A stretch of DNA of 64,000 nucleotides, taken from NCBI RefSeq assembly GCF_900130015.1, contig NZ_FQXS01000005.1:62001-126000 (forward strand). Reading direction: 5' to 3'. Position numbers and translations under genes: made by a program. Each line of letters opens with the position of its first letter. Position 1 is the stretch's first letter. The notes below the pieces were generated by a model. It did no database searches, was not told the DNA's origin, and was given only the letters and a program-made list of their open reading frames with translations. The stretch comes from Desulfofustis glycolicus DSM 9705 (lineage in GTDB: Bacteria; Desulfobacterota; Desulfobulbia; Desulfobulbales; Desulfocapsaceae). This document shows, piece by piece, positions 35,218 through 43,668 of the stretch.

Positions 35218-37098
35218 TTACTCCGTTTTTCTTATAGTTGAAAGGTCAGACAACCAGATTGATCTTTCCTGGTCTGCATTTAATCCATCAGGGTCGCTAT
35301 TTTCTCGTATGAAATCGACAACATTAGCTATCTTATCTGGGTTTTCGGGATCAAACCGAAGGCACCTGCCTATCCTTTGAATTGTTTCAAGTCTTGCCCT
35401 GGAAGATGAAAAAAGAATGACGCTGCCGAGCGATTTTATATCAATCCCTTCAGAAAGCCTGTGACAGGTGATAAGGCATTCGAGCTCATTCAGCGCAAAC
35501 CTTAATAGCGTCTTTGAGTCTTCACCGGAAAAATACGTGTGGAAATCTGCCCTGTAATTGTGGATAACGTCCAGAACCTCAGATCCGTATTCCTGTGTCT
35601 CTACAAAGACTATGCTTCTTTTCAGGAGTTCTTTCCTTCCATCGATAAAACCCCTGAAAATGGGAATTTTCGCTCTGGAATTCTTGTAAACGGTTGATAT
35701 AGCAATCCAGAACTCCTCGTCACTCATCGGATTGCCCTCCTTAGCCCTGGCGGAACGGATCGCGTGAAGCTCAGAGATCCTTCTTTTATCATCTTCGGTT
35801 ATCTGGTAATCGAGCGGGTAATAATTGAATGGACAAAGGATGTTTCTTTTGATCGCGTCTTCGAGGTTGAAATTAAAGATGACAGGTCCTATATGGTCTA
35901 CGATAAATTTGTTGCCTTCAGCATCGTATTCCCTCTCAGGTGTTGCGCTTAAACCAAGGCGGTAGCGGATATCGTCGGAGAGTCCAGTCAGGACTTTAAC
36001 ATTGCCAGGGCTTCCAAGCCGATGGACCTCGTCATGGATGAGGAATGTTCTTTTTGCTTCTTCTTTGGTCAGACCGGAGAGGACTGAAGGAAGTTTAGGT
36101 CTTGAAGTGATCAGGATAGAACGTTTCTTGCTCAGAAAAAAGTCTTGCTCTTCCCTGAAATCCTTGAAAGATCTATATACCCTGAGCTTGTTGTTTGCAT
36201 CTTTCCTATGGAGCAGGACATCAGAATACCATTGTGCCAGTAGGTCGTTTCCGTCGGCTGCTACAACAGCAGTATCAATGAGTCCGTCATTGAAGAGAGA
36301 CAGGATGATCTTGATAGCCGTTCTTGTCTTGCCGGTGCCTGTCGCCATGTTCAGGATGCCACGCTCTTTTTCAAGGAAAAGGGCTACAGCATGATCCTGA
36401 TGCCGCCACTTATTCGTTTCTGTTTTTGGCTTGGCAGGGCCTGGTTCTTTGGCTATGCGGATAAGTTTCTTTTCTAAGGCCTCCGGAAAATCATAAACAG
36501 AAACGCCTTTTTCATCATCCGACCAAAGATTTTTGAAATGATCCAGTTTTCTCTTCGCCCTGGCGGGGTCGCTCCATGAAGGAAAGACGTCAACGCATTC
36601 GTAATGCTCTTCAAATGCGTTCAGGCTCTCATTTGCTGACCCTGAAAAAGCAACATGATCTTTATTGTCATAAAAGATTCCAACTTTTTCATGAAATATG
36701 CCGCGCGAATTTTTGGGAATTGCAATTTTTATTTCGATGCGGTCCAATTCGAGGAGCGTACAAAGTCTTTTAACGCCATCCCCCATGCCATCAGCGAATT
36801 CTTCTTCGATTATTTTGTCTAACCTGTTTTTTGCGATATCCTTGCGTGGAGCACCGTTTTTAATTGCGGAATAATCCTGGTTTGTCAGCTTGACCGATGT
36901 GACAAGCCTGATTGTTCCGCCTTGTTTGATGAATTGCCCCAAAGGAGATCCAAATAGTTCTAGGGCGGAACTGCTGAAGAATCCTACTGCTCGGTCATAT
37001 CTTACTGAATTACTTAGGGATGGTCGGATAAAATCATAAAGGATATTGTCTTGTCCTGATCGGTAATCTTTTTGGTAGGAAATATCCCTAAGGCTCAT
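35218..37098 (-). CDS. PLD-nuclease-like/DEAD-box helicase, putative phosphorothioation-dependent restriction protein
   Basis: A 626-residue protein from ATG 37098 (MSLRDISYQKDYRSGQDN); a longer form starting at 37167 is possible. An N-terminal phospholipase-D-like nuclease domain has FHEKVGIFYDNKDHVAFSG and GSANES (about 135-155). A superfamily 2 helicase follows: Walker A MATGTGKTRTAIKI (about 250), DEVH box IHDEVHRLG (about 352) and motif VI QRIGRCLRF (about 575). Proteins of this layout are annotated as DNA phosphorothioation system restriction enzymes. It is the first gene of a minus-strand operon, divergent from dndB. Confidence 0.85.
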   Translation of the reverse strand: MSLRDISYQKDYRSGQDNILYDFIRPSLSNSVRYDRAVGFFSSSALELFGSPLGQFIKQGGTIRLVTSVKLTNQDYSAIKNGAPRKDIAKNRLDKIIEEEFADGMGDGVKRLCTLLELDRIEIKIAIPKNSRGIFHEKVGIFYDNKDHVAFSGSANESLNAFEEHYECVDVFPSWSDPARAKRKLDHFKNLWSDDEKGVSVYDFPEALEKKLIRIAKEPGPAKPKTETNKWRHQDHAVALFLEKERGILNMATGTGKTRTAIKIILSLFNDGLIDTAVVAADGNDLLAQWYSDVLLHRKDANNKLRVYRSFKDFREEQDFFLSKKRSILITSRPKLPSVLSGLTKEEAKRTFLIHDEVHRLGSPGNVKVLTGLSDDIRYRLGLSATPEREYDAEGNKFIVDHIGPVIFNFNLEDAIKRNILCPFNYYPLDYQITEDDKRRISELHAIRSARAKEGNPMSDEEFWIAISTVYKNSRAKIPIFRGFIDGRKELLKRSIVFVETQEYGSEVLDVIHNYRADFHTYFSGEDSKTLLRFALNELECLITCHRLSEGIDIKSLGSVILFSSSRARLETIQRIGRCLRFDPENPDKIANVVDFIRENSDPDGLNADQERSIWLSDLSTIRKTE

Positions 37099-37594
37099 TA
37101 TAAAACTGAAGGTTTTTATATCTAATTCATTGTCAATCTGGTCCCACCAAACAACTAGGGTCAGCATATGCCAAACCTGCTCCTGGTGGCTACTATTTGT
37201 TCTCCGACTTTGGTTTTTTGGAAATTCGGCAATCTTTCCACTGGGGCCGGATACCATAGATGCCAATGCCGGAGCACCCTCCAATTTATTTGTCCCAATT
37301 TTACTTTAAAGTCAAGAAGTGAGCTGGTTTATCGTTGAGGTATTTTCTTTTAATTGAACATCGAGACAGGGAAAATTCAGCCTGCGCATAGACTATCCAC
37401 AGAAAATGATTACTTAACATATTGAATATACATAGTATGTCATGATTTTTTGTCGTTTAGCTGCGAATTGATCCCCTGATAATGTAGAGAAAATATTTTC
37501 GATATTACCTGGATGTCCAAGTATTAGGTTATTCAAACGATTTTCGTTTTACTAGAAGAATTCCAATAAAAAAGAACACAAGTTTAGTAAAATA

Positions 37595-37616
37595 GTTTGT
37601 TTATTATTTGACAAAC
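37595..37616. promoter_or_regulatory. Operator-like palindrome 1 upstream of dndB
   Basis: GTTTGT-N10-ACAAAC, six-base perfect arms. The right arm overlaps a TTGACA -35 box. DndB of Salmonella is reported to bind TACG-N10-CGTA palindromes in its promoter; spacing here is the same although the bases differ. Confidence 0.7.
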
Positions 37617-37636
37617 AGAATGATTGTTTGTTTATT
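37608..37636 (+). promoter_or_regulatory. Sigma70-like promoter of dndBCDE
   Basis: TTGACA (37608-37613) and TTTATT (37631-37636) are separated by 17 bp. The first lies in palindrome 1 and the second in palindrome 2, so a protein bound to both would block polymerase. The 5' leader to the GTG start would be about 130 bases. Confidence 0.6.
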
Positions 37637-37649
37637 ACTTGACAAACAA
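37624..37649. promoter_or_regulatory. Operator-like palindrome 2 upstream of dndB
   Basis: TTGTTTGT-N10-ACAAACAA, eight-base perfect arms. The 22-bp core repeats palindrome 1 with one change in the spacer (T to C), starting 31 bp later, about three helical turns. Confidence 0.7.
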
Positions 37650-37769
37650 ACCCAAAAAAGCCTAATCAGTAGGCTATTGGAGATCATCAGTGGGAATGGA
37701 TGAAGGCAATAAGAAGATTTTTCCTGACGAGATAGATAGTAAAATGAATCAATAGAATAGGGTGTTATT

Positions 37770-38867
37770 GTGAGTGATCCATTCGAATACGTATTTCCGT
37801 GCATCAGGGGAATGCAGGCAAAGAGCGAGTATTTCGTCTCGATGTGCCCGCTTCGCCTGATACCGAAGATCTTCCTGTTCAACGAGGAAGAGCTTGTGCC
37901 TGAGCTTCGGGCGCAAAGGTTCCTCAACAAAGCGCGGCTGCCTGACATGTCCAGGTATCTACTCGAAAACAAAGACTCTTACGTCTTTTCGGCTATCACT
38001 GCCTCGATTGATGGAGAAGTAAAGTTTGAGCCGATCGAGGCAAGCGATAACGGCAAGCGGATAGGTTTCTTGCATATACCCATGTCCGCGCAGTTCATCA
38101 TTAATGATGGCCAGCACCGCAGAGCGGCAATTGAAATGGCAATCAGAGAAGAGCCAGCGCTCGCCGATGAAAGCATTGCCGTTGTCTTTTTCATGGACAA
38201 AGGCCTGAAACGATGCCAGCAGATGTTTGCCGACCTGAACCGCTACGCGATCAGGCCATCAAAGTCCCTTGGGGTGCTTTACGATCACAGGGATGAGATG
38301 GCTGAGATTGCAAGGACTGTAGCTTTCAAAGCGGAGGCCTTCAACGGTGTTGTGGAGATGGAAAAAAGCACGCTTTCTCCGCGAGCGAGTAGGCTATTCA
38401 CCTTGAGTTCGATCTACAACGCGAACTCAGCCTTGCTTTCAAATATCGAGTCAGGGGGGTTTGATGACAAGGTGACGATGGCAATAGAGTTTTGGGATGA
38501 GGCATCAAAGCATATCCGCGAGTGGCGGCTTGTGAAGAACAGAAAGATCACATCGGGTGATGTCCGCAGGGATTTCATCCATTCGCATGCTGTCGTTTTA
38601 CAGGCAATAGGATACGTTGGGAATACGCTTCTTAAGAATGGTCTGAAAAACTGGAAAGCTAAGATAAAGACAATTTCCACCATTGATTGGGCGCGATCGA
38701 ACACGAAGCAGTGGGAAGGGAGGGCAATGATCGGCGGAAAGGTGTCGAAAGCTCATCATAATGTGACCCTGACCGCAAACGCGATAAAGAAGCATATTGG
38801 TCTTCAGTTGACTCCGGAAGAGCAGAGGGTTGAAGATGCTTTCCACAGGGGCGATTATGAAGGATAA
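37770..38867 (+). CDS. dndB: DndB, DGQHR-domain protein of the phosphorothioation system
   Basis: DndB is the regulatory member of the Dnd system; in Salmonella and others it represses the operon and adjusts modification. The 365-residue sequence has FLNKARLPDMSRYLLENKDS and the signature QFIINDGQHRRAAIEMAI (about 109-124), then KGLKRCQQMFADLNRYAIRP. Translation starts at GTG 37770 with AGGGTG upstream. It overlaps dndC by 11 bp. Two palindromes with 10-bp spacers lie in its promoter. Confidence 0.93.
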   Translation: MSDPFEYVFPCIRGMQAKSEYFVSMCPLRLIPKIFLFNEEELVPELRAQRFLNKARLPDMSRYLLENKDSYVFSAITASIDGEVKFEPIEASDNGKRIGFLHIPMSAQFIINDGQHRRAAIEMAIREEPALADESIAVVFFMDKGLKRCQQMFADLNRYAIRPSKSLGVLYDHRDEMAEIARTVAFKAEAFNGVVEMEKSTLSPRASRLFTLSSIYNANSALLSNIESGGFDDKVTMAIEFWDEASKHIREWRLVKNRKITSGDVRRDFIHSHAVVLQAIGYVGNTLLKNGLKNWKAKIKTISTIDWARSNTKQWEGRAMIGGKVSKAHHNVTLTANAIKKHIGLQLTPEEQRVEDAFHRGDYEG

Positions 38868-40386
38868 AGCACCTCAGCGAATATCAGCTTTCGATGACTT
38901 CGGGTTCAAGGCGGCTGTCTGTTCCTTGCATGAAAACGTTAGGGACCTTTACACATCCTTCAACGCTCCCTGGGTCATAGGTTACAGCGGTGGCAAAGAC
39001 TCGTCCGCTGTCCTGCAGCTTGTCTGGACAGCAATCAGCACGCTACCCGAGGCTGACCGCAGGGTTCCAATCTATATCATCAGCACCGATACACTCGTTG
39101 AAAATCCAGTGGTCGCCTTATGGGTGATGGAGTCCCTGGATAAGATGGAAAAGGTGGCTCGGGTGTCGGGTCTGCCATTTTTCCCACACAGGCTCACGCC
39201 GGAGGTTGAAGACTCATTCTGGGTCAATCTGATCGGTAAGGGCTATCCCGCGCCAAGGCCCAAATTCAGGTGGTGCACGTCCCGGCTGAAGATCAATCCC
39301 TCCAATAAATTCATAAGCGAAGTCATTGAAAAGAGCGGCGAAGCAATTCTTGCTTTAGGTATGAGGAAGGCCGAGAGCTCAATGCGCGCAAGATCCATGG
39401 AGAAATATGAAGGTGCTCGGGAAAAGTCGCAGAAATACGTAGAGAACGAATACCTGACACCGAACGCCGGCACGCCTAACAGCTACGTCTACACGCCGAT
39501 CGAGAACTGGACCAATGATGACGTTTGGCAGTATCTGCTTGAAAACAACAAAACGCCATGGGGCTCTGACAATAACGAACTTCTAGACTTTTATAAAGGT
39601 GCGACCAAGGACAGGGAATGTCCGATGGCTATCACGACTGACACGCCGAGCTGCGGCGACAGCCGGTTCGGGTGTTGGGTCTGTACCATGGTAAGCCAGG
39701 ACAAGTCAATGCAGGCAATGATCCAGAACGATGAGGAAAAGGAGTGGATGTTGCCACTCCTGAAATATAGGGATTCTTTTGATATCAAGGAAGATCGGGA
39801 GCGTCGGGATTTCAGGCGCATCAACGGGCGGGTGCAGCTCTATAATGATCGGGCGATCCATGGTCCGTACTGGCAGGAGGAACGAAAGGATCTCTTGCGC
39901 AGGCTCCTGCAGGTCCAAAAGGAAGTTCAGGAAAAAAAGCCTGATAGTGTTCCTGATCTAGAGATAATCACCATCGATGAACTGAATGAGATCCGCAGGA
40001 TATGGAACCGGGAAAAGGACGAAATCGAGGATTATGTACCTGAGATCTATGAAAATGTCTTTGGTAGACCATTCCCGTATCCGCAGTTTGATGAAAGTGC
40101 GATCATCGGGCGCGATGAGTTGAAGATCCTGGAGGAGGTCTGCGATGGTGACACTCTTCATTACCAGCTTGTTAGGGGGCTTATCAGCCAGGAACAGAAA
40201 TTCAGGTTGATGGTAAGACGTTCAGGCCTTTTCGATGTTTTGGAGCAAACCATAGCCAAGCATTATTATGAAGATGAAAAGGATGCGACTGATCGAGAGA
40301 AATATTTCCAGGAAAAGAAAAAGGAAATGGAGAAGCGGCCGGAGCAGATCAGGCTTGAGGATTACATTAAACGGGTGAACAACTGA
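38857..40386 (+). CDS. dndC: DndC, PAPS-reductase-like sulfur-transfer enzyme
   Basis: DndC has ATP pyrophosphatase activity and an iron-sulfur cluster and activates the DNA phosphate for sulfur insertion, with sulfur from a cysteine desulfurase. The start at 38857 gives 509 residues. The PP-loop is VIGYSGGKDSSAVLQL (about 41-54). Cysteines in RWCTSRLKI and the PSCGDSRFGCWVCTMVS segment (about 270-285) are candidate cluster ligands. dndA is not present in the window, so a host IscS-like desulfurase probably serves. The gene overlaps dndB and is followed 16 bp later by dndD. Confidence 0.95.
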   Translation: MKDKAPQRISAFDDFGFKAAVCSLHENVRDLYTSFNAPWVIGYSGGKDSSAVLQLVWTAISTLPEADRRVPIYIISTDTLVENPVVALWVMESLDKMEKVARVSGLPFFPHRLTPEVEDSFWVNLIGKGYPAPRPKFRWCTSRLKINPSNKFISEVIEKSGEAILALGMRKAESSMRARSMEKYEGAREKSQKYVENEYLTPNAGTPNSYVYTPIENWTNDDVWQYLLENNKTPWGSDNNELLDFYKGATKDRECPMAITTDTPSCGDSRFGCWVCTMVSQDKSMQAMIQNDEEKEWMLPLLKYRDSFDIKEDRERRDFRRINGRVQLYNDRAIHGPYWQEERKDLLRRLLQVQKEVQEKKPDSVPDLEIITIDELNEIRRIWNREKDEIEDYVPEIYENVFGRPFPYPQFDESAIIGRDELKILEEVCDGDTLHYQLVRGLISQEQKFRLMVRRSGLFDVLEQTIAKHYYEDEKDATDREKYFQEKKKEMEKRPEQIRLEDYIKRVNN

Positions 40387-40402
40387 GTGGTAATACCTCG
40401 AC

Positions 40403-42379
40403 ATGATATTTGATGAAATAACCATACACAATTTCGGCGTATACCTTGGAAGGAATACAGTCTCACTTAAACCCCAAAACGACCAGAAGCCTATCATTTT
40501 GATAGGCGGGTTCAATGGGGGCGGCAAGACTACCTTCATGGACGCCTTCCAGTTGGCACTGTTCGGGAAATTTTCGAACTGCTCGAATAGAGGCTCACTG
40601 GCTTACGATAAGTACCTACAGAAAAGCATCCACAAGTCGGTTGATCCGAAGGATGGTGCTGCGGTTAATCTTAAATTTCGGCATTCAGTGAACGGCGTTG
40701 AGCGAAGCTACGAAGTCAGAAGGTCTTGGAAGCTCAACAGGAAGAATATTTCTGAGACCGTAGAGGTGCTTTGCGATGACAGACTTGATGCCGTCATAAC
40801 CGAAGCATGGCATGAGCACGCTGAGCAGTTCTTGCCACAACGCATTTCAAGCCTGTTCTTTTTCGACGGCGAGAAGATAAAGGATCTTGCCGAATTTAAT
40901 AAATCAACCGAATTGATATCGACAGGTATCAATCAGTTGTTGGGCCTTGATCTTATCACGCAGTTGATGACGGATCTTGTGGTGCTGGAGAAGCGTAACA
41001 AGTTGAAGCTTACAGAGAAAGGGAAACGGGCCAGGATCAAAACTGTCGAGGATAACCTGCGCGAGCTGTCCAAGAAAAAAGAAGAGCTTAACTGGCAGAT
41101 AAGCGAATCCAAGAAGGTACTTGCCCTGATAGAAAAGCATATTATTGAGATAGATGAAACTTTCCGTATTGAGGGCGGTGAGCTCTACCAAAAGCGCGAA
41201 GAGCTAGAATTAAATAAATCGACGGCGCTGAAAGAACTATCAGAGATCCAGAACAAGCTTGTTGAGCTATCTGGAAGTGAATTGCCGCTTGCTCTTATTT
41301 CGGGCCAGTTAAGACAGATTCTTGAACAATCAGAGATCGAGGAGAGAGCAAGCGATAACGAAAGACTTTACGACATCCTGCGAGAACGCGACAAAGCGAT
41401 CAAAAAGGAGCTGAAATCAAAAGGTTTGTCAGAGAGCGCCTACATGCAGATCGAAAGGCTATTGAGCAATGATCTGAAGGAGAGGGCCTCTTTTCGGGAG
41501 GTTGACAGGTATCTGCATATCAGCGCGGACACTAGAGCATCTATAAAGGATATTTTGAATGGTTCAATCTGCAAGATAGCGTCTGAGACCTTGGCCTTGT
41601 TATCCCGCAAGGGAAATATCGAGGAGCAGATTGAAAACCTTGACCGTCAATTGGCGACCGTTCCTGATGCGGAAGCGATCGCCCAAGTCATCGAACAAAA
41701 AGAAAAGACCAGGCTTAGGAAGCAGGAGGCTGACATCAGCCATGGTGTCCTATTAAAAGAGATTGAAAATATCGATAAATCCATTGCGGCAGCCGAAAGA
41801 GAGATTGAAAAGGAGCTTGAAAAAGAGATCAATTCTGAATACGAGCATGACAGTGCCGCGCGCATAATCCAGCACTCCAAAAGATCGCGCAAGACTCTCA
41901 GTCTTTTCAGGGAAAAGGTCACCAGACATCATCTTGAAAGGATCGAGCGCTATGTGCTTGGAGCTTTCCGGCAGCTTCTACGTAAAGAATCTCTTGTCAC
42001 GACCCTGAAGCTCGATCCTAAGACTTTTGAACCTGAAATAATGGGCGCTGACGGGAGAACCGTCGATGCCCAGCGTTTGTCTGCTGGCGAGAGACAGTTA
42101 TTGGCAGTGTCACTACTGTGGGGTCTTGCCCAGGCGTCAGGTCGCCTGCTGCCTACAATCATTGACACGCCGCTCGGAAGGCTGGACACGACTCACCGGA
42201 CGCACCTTGTAAAAAGGTATTTTCCTTTCGCCAGCCACCAAGTGATGCTTCTTTCAACAGACGAAGAGATCAACGAAAAATATTACAGGATGGTCAAGCC
42301 ATGGGTTTCACAGGAATACCATCTTGAATTTGATGAATCCAAGCAATCGACAATAATCCGAAAGGGCTATTTCTGGTAG
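40403..42379 (+). CDS. dndD: DndD, SMC-like ATPase of DNA phosphorothioation
   Basis: DndD supplies ATPase activity, probably to open or nick DNA for sulfur insertion, in a complex with DndC and DndE. The 658-residue protein has Walker A GGFNGGGKTTFMDAF (about 36-48), RISSLFFFDGEKIKDLAEF typical of the family, a central coiled coil, signature QRLSAGERQLLAVSLLWGLA (about 555-575) and Walker B LPTIIDTPLGRLD (about 582-594). Length is as expected for DndD. Confidence 0.95.
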   Translation: MIFDEITIHNFGVYLGRNTVSLKPQNDQKPIILIGGFNGGGKTTFMDAFQLALFGKFSNCSNRGSLAYDKYLQKSIHKSVDPKDGAAVNLKFRHSVNGVERSYEVRRSWKLNRKNISETVEVLCDDRLDAVITEAWHEHAEQFLPQRISSLFFFDGEKIKDLAEFNKSTELISTGINQLLGLDLITQLMTDLVVLEKRNKLKLTEKGKRARIKTVEDNLRELSKKKEELNWQISESKKVLALIEKHIIEIDETFRIEGGELYQKREELELNKSTALKELSEIQNKLVELSGSELPLALISGQLRQILEQSEIEERASDNERLYDILRERDKAIKKELKSKGLSESAYMQIERLLSNDLKERASFREVDRYLHISADTRASIKDILNGSICKIASETLALLSRKGNIEEQIENLDRQLATVPDAEAIAQVIEQKEKTRLRKQEADISHGVLLKEIENIDKSIAAAEREIEKELEKEINSEYEHDSAARIIQHSKRSRKTLSLFREKVTRHHLERIERYVLGAFRQLLRKESLVTTLKLDPKTFEPEIMGADGRTVDAQRLSAGERQLLAVSLLWGLAQASGRLLPTIIDTPLGRLDTTHRTHLVKRYFPFASHQVMLLSTDEEINEKYYRMVKPWVSQEYHLEFDESKQSTIIRKGYFW

Positions 42380-42384
42380 GAACA

Positions 42385-42774
42385 ATGCCGATAGAACACA
42401 TCAAGCTTTCACAGAAGGAACGCGAGAACCTGATCAGGCTGAAGCGCGTAACAGGCATAAAGAACTGGAACACGCTGTGCCGGTGGGCTTTTTGCATTTC
42501 CCTGGCCAATCCTGAAAAGCCGCGCAAGAGCAAGATCGTATCTGATAGTTCTCTTGAAATGACCTGGAAGGTCTTCGGTGGGAAACATCACGAGATCTAT
42601 ACTGCTCTTCTAATCCAGCGGTGCAAGATGGACGGCGTTAAACTTGAAGATGATAATCTGATGGAGCAGTTCAGGTACCACATGAAGCGTGGCATCGACA
42701 CCCTGACCATGGACAGGGTGCTCAAAAAAATTGACGTTCTGCTGTCGAAGGCCCTCACTAACAAGGACGCTTAG
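42385..42774 (+). CDS. dndE: DndE, small DNA-binding subunit
   Basis: DndE is a small basic protein that binds nicked DNA and completes the modification complex. The 129-residue sequence reads MPIEHIKLSQKERENLIRLK with GIKNWNTLCRWAFCISL and GGKHHEIYTALLIQRC, the family core. Lysines cluster near the N-terminus (KRVTGIK and KPRKSKI), as expected for DNA binding. It follows dndD by 5 bp and ends the operon. Confidence 0.93.
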   Translation: MPIEHIKLSQKERENLIRLKRVTGIKNWNTLCRWAFCISLANPEKPRKSKIVSDSSLEMTWKVFGGKHHEIYTALLIQRCKMDGVKLEDDNLMEQFRYHMKRGIDTLTMDRVLKKIDVLLSKALTNKDA

Positions 42775-42927
42775 CGGTGAGCATGGCTAAATATTCCCAA
42801 CTCTTACACAAGAGTCTCTGCTACGGCCCTGATATCAGACATCATTTTTGTGTGCCTCAATATAATATGCAGCTTATCCTCTGAATACCGGAGACCTTTC
42901 CCATTTTAGTAAAATATTCATAATGTT

Positions 42928-43593
42928 TTACTCCTTAACACACTCCCTATGAAGCCTGTATCCAGCCTTTTTTGCCTCATCAATAGAGTAAAATTTTATC
43001 ACGCAATTCTTGCAGTTATAATACTTGCAATTCGGGCCGTGGAACACCCGACTCTTGACATTCCCGTGGTAACTGCTGCCACTGGATTTATTGCCCTGGC
43101 TAGCTTTCTGATAACTGCTATTCCTAGTTCCTGTGCGCCACTGCCACGGCGGCACAGGATCGTTCTCACCCCATAAGCCTAGCTCCGCTGATTTCGCCTG
43201 CTTCTCCAATCCTAGCCAATCTGAGCAGAACGATTCAAGGCAGTACTTCCGATATTGCCACGCATACCCGGAAGCTATGATGCTCTGATTGATGTTCCTG
43301 CCGCTGACGGTGACAACACCCACCATCCGGCCATACCTATCAGTGTCGTATTGTGTGACCTGAACGTGCTTTCCAGCGACCAGGCTTGCCGTAAACTTCT
43401 TTGCTGCCCTCCCGAATGGTTGCCCGTCTTCGGGGCAGTCTATCCCATATAGCCGAATCTTGGTTTGCTGATTGCCTTGTGACAGGACTGTGATCGTGTC
43501 TCCGTCGGCAACGCTGACTACCTTCCCTTCAAGAGCAGTCGCAACGACCGGCGTTATGATAACGAAAAAAACCAGAAGCAGTCTCATCAGCAT
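42928..43593 (-). CDS. Secreted thermonuclease (SNase) with C-terminal Ada-like zinc domain
   Basis: A 221-residue protein starting at ATG 43593 with a signal peptide (LLLVFFVIITPVVATA). The staphylococcal nuclease domain has KVVSVADGDTITV, KIRLYGIDCPE (catalytic Arg and Asp), then GRMVGVVTVSGRNIN. The C-terminus (HGPNCKYYNCKNCVIKF and HRECVKE) resembles the Ada-type metal-binding fold with about four cysteines. It would degrade extracellular or periplasmic DNA. It is convergent with dndE, and a link to phosphorothioation is not shown. Confidence 0.88.
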   Translation of the reverse strand: MLMRLLLVFFVIITPVVATALEGKVVSVADGDTITVLSQGNQQTKIRLYGIDCPEDGQPFGRAAKKFTASLVAGKHVQVTQYDTDRYGRMVGVVTVSGRNINQSIIASGYAWQYRKYCLESFCSDWLGLEKQAKSAELGLWGENDPVPPWQWRTGTRNSSYQKASQGNKSSGSSYHGNVKSRVFHGPNCKYYNCKNCVIKFYSIDEAKKAGYRLHRECVKE

Positions 43594-43668
43594 TTCAGAT
43601 CTCGCTGAAGGGGGTCCCATAGGCTGAGTTAAAAGAGAGGCTTCCGGGTTCTTTGCTATCTGAATGTA

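Larger units (their letters stand above)
37099..37769. other. Divergent control region between the putative restriction operon and dndBCDE
   Basis: About 670 AT-rich bases. The right part holds the two palindromes and the dndB promoter listed separately; the left part should carry the minus-strand promoter but no box is clear enough to name. Small frames here look like chance. Confidence 0.6.

Noticed and set aside
37099-37594. Search for a promoter of the minus-strand restriction operon
   Set aside because: Several AT-rich hexamers fit weakly; none has both boxes at proper spacing clearly enough to report.
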